DNA of 8,403 bases from NCBI GenBank assembly GCA_900548565.1, contig URKV01000081.1, forward strand, positions 1 through 8,403. The letters run 5' to 3'. Under the pieces are notes generated by a model. That model saw only the letters and a list, made by a program, of their open reading frames with translations, was not told where the DNA came from and made no database searches. The DNA is from an uncultured Collinsella sp. (GTDB taxonomy: Bacteria > Actinomycetota > Coriobacteriia > Coriobacteriales > Coriobacteriaceae). The first letter of the stretch is position 1, and each line of letters opens with the position of its first letter. Positions 7,053 to 8,403 of the stretch are shown piece by piece. The position numbers and the translations under genes are program-made.

Positions 7053-7849
7053 AGCATCACGCCGATCGCAGCATGGCGCCCACAGGTGCCGTCCTCGTTA
7101 CGGTAGGAATAAAAGCGGTCGTTCTGACGCACAGTCGAAAGCTGGGTATCCACGATATTATCCGCGTCGACACCGACATCTACCAGCGCCTCGCGAATGG
7201 CAGCGGAAAGATCGAGCATGCGAGAGGCACTCGCATCGATGCAAGAGAACTCGGCGGCAAAGCGATCCATGAGTTCCTGGGATACCTCATATTCGTCACC
7301 CAAGATATGGGGGCCGATATAGGCGGAAACGTTGCTCGCATCGCAGCCGGCAGCATCGCAAAGCGCCTGGCACGCCTTGGCAGAAATACGTGCAATCGTG
7401 CCCTTCCAACCGGAGTGCACCACGGCAAATCCGCCAGGGGCCACCAGCACCACGGGAACGCAGTCGGCAAAGCAGAGCAGCACGGGCACGTTATGCGCCG
7501 TGCAGACGATGGCATCACAGCCCTCGGCAATCTGCTCGCGAACGTCCTCAAGGTCATCGGCGCCGTTCGAGGTCACCGCAACGATATGATCACCATGGAC
7601 CTGATTGGGAACGAGCAGGTTGTGCTCGCACTCGGCGGCACCCATAGCTTCGAGCGCACGACGACGATTTTCTTGAACAGCAAAGGGGTCATCGCCAACA
7701 TGCGAGCCCAAGTTGAGTGAGGAGTACGCATCTTCGGAAACGCCACCGGCGCGCTCGGTGAAGGCAAAGCGAACATCGGATGTCGCGCCCTCCACCAACG
7801 TAACTCCATCATGGTCGACACGCGAAACGTTGTCCGCACGTGCTGCCAT
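7049..7849 (-). CDS. pgeF: Peptidoglycan editing factor PgeF (YlmD/YfiH, laccase-domain family)
   Basis: 266 aa, the full usual length for the Cu-oxidase_4/YfiH family. In E. coli this cytoplasmic zinc protein removes wrongly built UDP-MurNAc precursors carrying L-Ser; purine nucleoside and polyphenol-oxidase activities are also reported for the family. Visible motifs are NQVHGDHI (His85), FADCVPVVL (Cys130) and VVHSGWKGT (His145), which supply the three expected zinc ligands. GPHILGDEYEVS (about 179-190) and the C-terminal FYSYRNEDGTCGRHA are also typical. The ATG at 7849 is preceded by AGGAGG with a 7-nt spacer, a strong start. It follows ftsZ as in many Gram-positives, but its TGA stop overlaps the pstS ATG, so it is the first gene of the pst operon here. 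Phosphate-responsive expression would follow if the upstream Pho box is real. Confidence 0.93.
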   Translation of the reverse strand: MAARADNVSRVDHDGVTLVEGATSDVRFAFTERAGGVSEDAYSSLNLGSHVGDDPFAVQENRRRALEAMGAAECEHNLLVPNQVHGDHIVAVTSNGADDLEDVREQIAEGCDAIVCTAHNVPVLLCFADCVPVVLVAPGGFAVVHSGWKGTIARISAKACQALCDAAGCDASNVSAYIGPHILGDEYEVSQELMDRFAAEFSCIDASASRMLDLSAAIREALVDVGVDADNIVDTQLSTVRQNDRFYSYRNEDGTCGRHAAIGVML

Positions 7850-7876
7850 ACTAAAGCCTCCTAATACAACAAGTAC

Positions 7877-7891
7877 CGCGGCGTCGCCGCG
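7877..7891 (-). other. Short GC hairpin in the leader of pgeF
   Basis: A perfect 6-bp inverted repeat, CGCGGC and GCCGCG, closes a 3-base loop and ends 27 bases upstream of the pgeF start. No run of T follows, so it is not a classical terminator. If transcription starts near the candidate Pho promoter it would lie in the 5' leader, just ahead of the Shine-Dalgarno sequence. The structure is clear; any role is unknown. Confidence 0.4.
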
Positions 7892-7927
7892 CAGCCCGCG
7901 TTTATACGGCTGTCATACTTCTCTAAA

Positions 7928-7971
7928 AGGATACCTGCTGCGCTGGAGGCAATCGTAAAGGGAACGTAAAG
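7928..7971 (-). promoter_or_regulatory. Candidate Pho box (11-nt direct repeats) and -10 element upstream of pgeF-pst
   Basis: On the minus strand the 7-mer CTTTACG occurs twice, at 7971-7965 and 7960-7954, exactly 11 nt apart. PhoB/PhoP-family regulators bind direct repeats with an 11-nt period, and TTTACG resembles the TT(T/A)ACA half-sites known from Bacillus PhoP. A weak -10-like TATCCT lies 20 nt downstream (7933-7928). The pair sits between the ftsZ terminator and pgeF, where a promoter for the pst operon is expected. Only two repeats are visible, so regulation by phosphate is an inference. TATAAA or TATGAC a little further downstream could be the -10 instead. Confidence 0.45.
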
Positions 7972-7999
7972 AGATTGGAGGTTCTAGTTTACAAAGTCG

Positions 8000-8032
8000 A
8001 AATAAAAAGGGCGCGTCCATACGGACACGCCC
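8000..8032 (-). terminator. Rho-independent terminator of ftsZ
   Basis: Read on the minus strand, a 10-bp stem (arms at 8032-8023 and 8018-8009) closes a 4-base loop. It is followed directly by TTTTTATTT (8008-8000). One stem pair is U-G on the minus strand but would be a C-A mismatch on the plus strand, which supports minus-strand use. It begins 26 bases after the ftsZ stop codon, so ftsZ transcription probably ends here. The downstream pgeF-pst operon would then need its own promoter. Confidence 0.9.
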
Positions 8033-8058
8033 CTGTGCACAACAATGCAAAGAACGAC

Positions 8059-8361
8059 TTAGAAGCTACCGCGCTTCAGGAAGTCGGGAAGCTCGAACTG
8101 ATCGTTGCCGAAGTTAGGAAGCTCGGTGCCACCGACGTTGCGGGTCGGAGCGGCCTGAGCCGGGCTCGTGGCAGGAGCGGTGCGCTGCGGCTCAGCGGAG
8201 GCAGCGGCCTTGCTCTGAGACTGCTGAGCGGCAAAGAGCTCGTCCTGACGGTTGACGTTGGAGTCGGAGAAGCCCGTAGCGATGACGGTGATACGCACCT
8301 GATCGCCCAGGGACTCGTCGACAACGGTACCGAAGATGATGTTGGCCTCGGGGTCGACGGC
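8059..8361 (-). CDS. ftsZ: Cell division protein FtsZ, C-terminal fragment (5' part missing)
   Basis: Last 100 codons of FtsZ, the tubulin-like GTPase that polymerises into the cytoplasmic Z ring. The fragment opens with AVDPEANIIFGTVVDESLGD and QVRITVIATGF, the end of the FtsZ C-terminal (tubulin-like) domain. An Ala/Pro/Gln-rich disordered linker follows (about fragment residues 34-80), then the conserved C-terminal peptide ELPDFLKRGSF, the usual docking site for SepF and other Z-ring partners. The GTP-binding domain and T7 loop are lost because genomic sequence stops at about 8361, where adapter begins. The TAA stop at 8061-8059 is followed by a good terminator. SepF, a partner of this C-terminal peptide, is encoded further down the same strand. 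Identification is secure; only the 3' third or less of the gene is present. Confidence 0.95.
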   Translation of the reverse strand, partial: AVDPEANIIFGTVVDESLGDQVRITVIATGFSDSNVNRQDELFAAQQSQSKAAASAEPQRTAPATSPAQAAPTRNVGGTELPNFGNDQFELPDFLKRGSF

Positions 8362-8403
8362 CGTCTCTTATACACATCTCCGAGCCCACGAGACTCCTGA
8401 GCA
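8361..8403. other. Illumina Nextera adapter plus i7 index (assembly artefact)
   Basis: Bases 8361-8379 match the Tn5 mosaic end CTGTCTCTTATACACATCT at 18 of 19 positions; the only difference is C for T at 8362. Bases 8380-8394 are CCGAGCCCACGAGAC, the rest of the Nextera i7-side adapter. Bases 8395-8402 are TCCTGAGC, which I recognise as index N704, and the final A would begin the following adapter segment. This is read-through adapter left in the assembly and not bacterial DNA. Any translation crossing 8362 is artificial, for example peptides containing YTSPSPRDS on the plus strand or MCIRD on the minus strand. Confidence 0.97.

Noticed and set aside
7975..8400. Plus-strand open frame across the ftsZ end
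   Set aside because: It is antisense to ftsZ and its terminator, and its last residues are translated from Nextera adapter.

Overview
The window looks like a complete short assembly contig from a high-GC Gram-positive bacterium. Gene order and protein character suggest the Actinomycetota, most likely class Coriobacteriia (Collinsella-like). This placement is inferred from memory of family features, not from a search. All ten genes lie on the minus strand, so the contig reads from right to left. The right end is not genomic: from about 8361 to 8403 it is Illumina Nextera adapter plus an i7 index, so the true sequence stops inside ftsZ.

Layout in transcription order: ftsZ (3' part only, 8361-8059), a rho-independent terminator (8032-8000), and a roughly 200-bp gap with a candidate Pho-type promoter. 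Next come pgeF/ylmD (7849-7049), pstS (7052-6216), pstC (6214-5288), pstA (5284-4379), pstB (4366-3563) and phoU (3470-2613), then a strong GC hairpin (2575-2544). The last genes are yggS/ylmE (2493-1756), sepF/ylmF (1695-973), yggT/ylmG (951-670, apparently with a non-AUG start) and divIVA/wag31 (608-1, 3' end missing). No gap without a gene exceeds about 210 bases, and I see no RNA genes, mobile elements or CRISPR.

The window combines two well-known modules. One is the division cluster that usually follows ftsZ in Gram-positives: pgeF, yggS, sepF, yggT, divIVA. It covers Z-ring formation (FtsZ, SepF), polar or septal scaffolding (DivIVA), peptidoglycan precursor quality control (PgeF), PLP homeostasis (YggS) and a small membrane protein (YggT). 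The other is the high-affinity phosphate importer PstSCAB with its regulator PhoU. The notable point is that the complete pst-phoU block sits between pgeF and yggS, with pgeF and pstS overlapping by 4 nt. A peptidoglycan-editing gene therefore appears to lead the phosphate operon, behind a candidate 11-nt direct-repeat Pho box.

No wholly unknown system is visible. The best leads are the pst insertion and its regulation, the apparent non-AUG start of yggT, the altered metal-motif residues and acidic tail of PhoU, and the repetitive SepF linker. The adapter at the contig end is an assembly artefact and should be trimmed.
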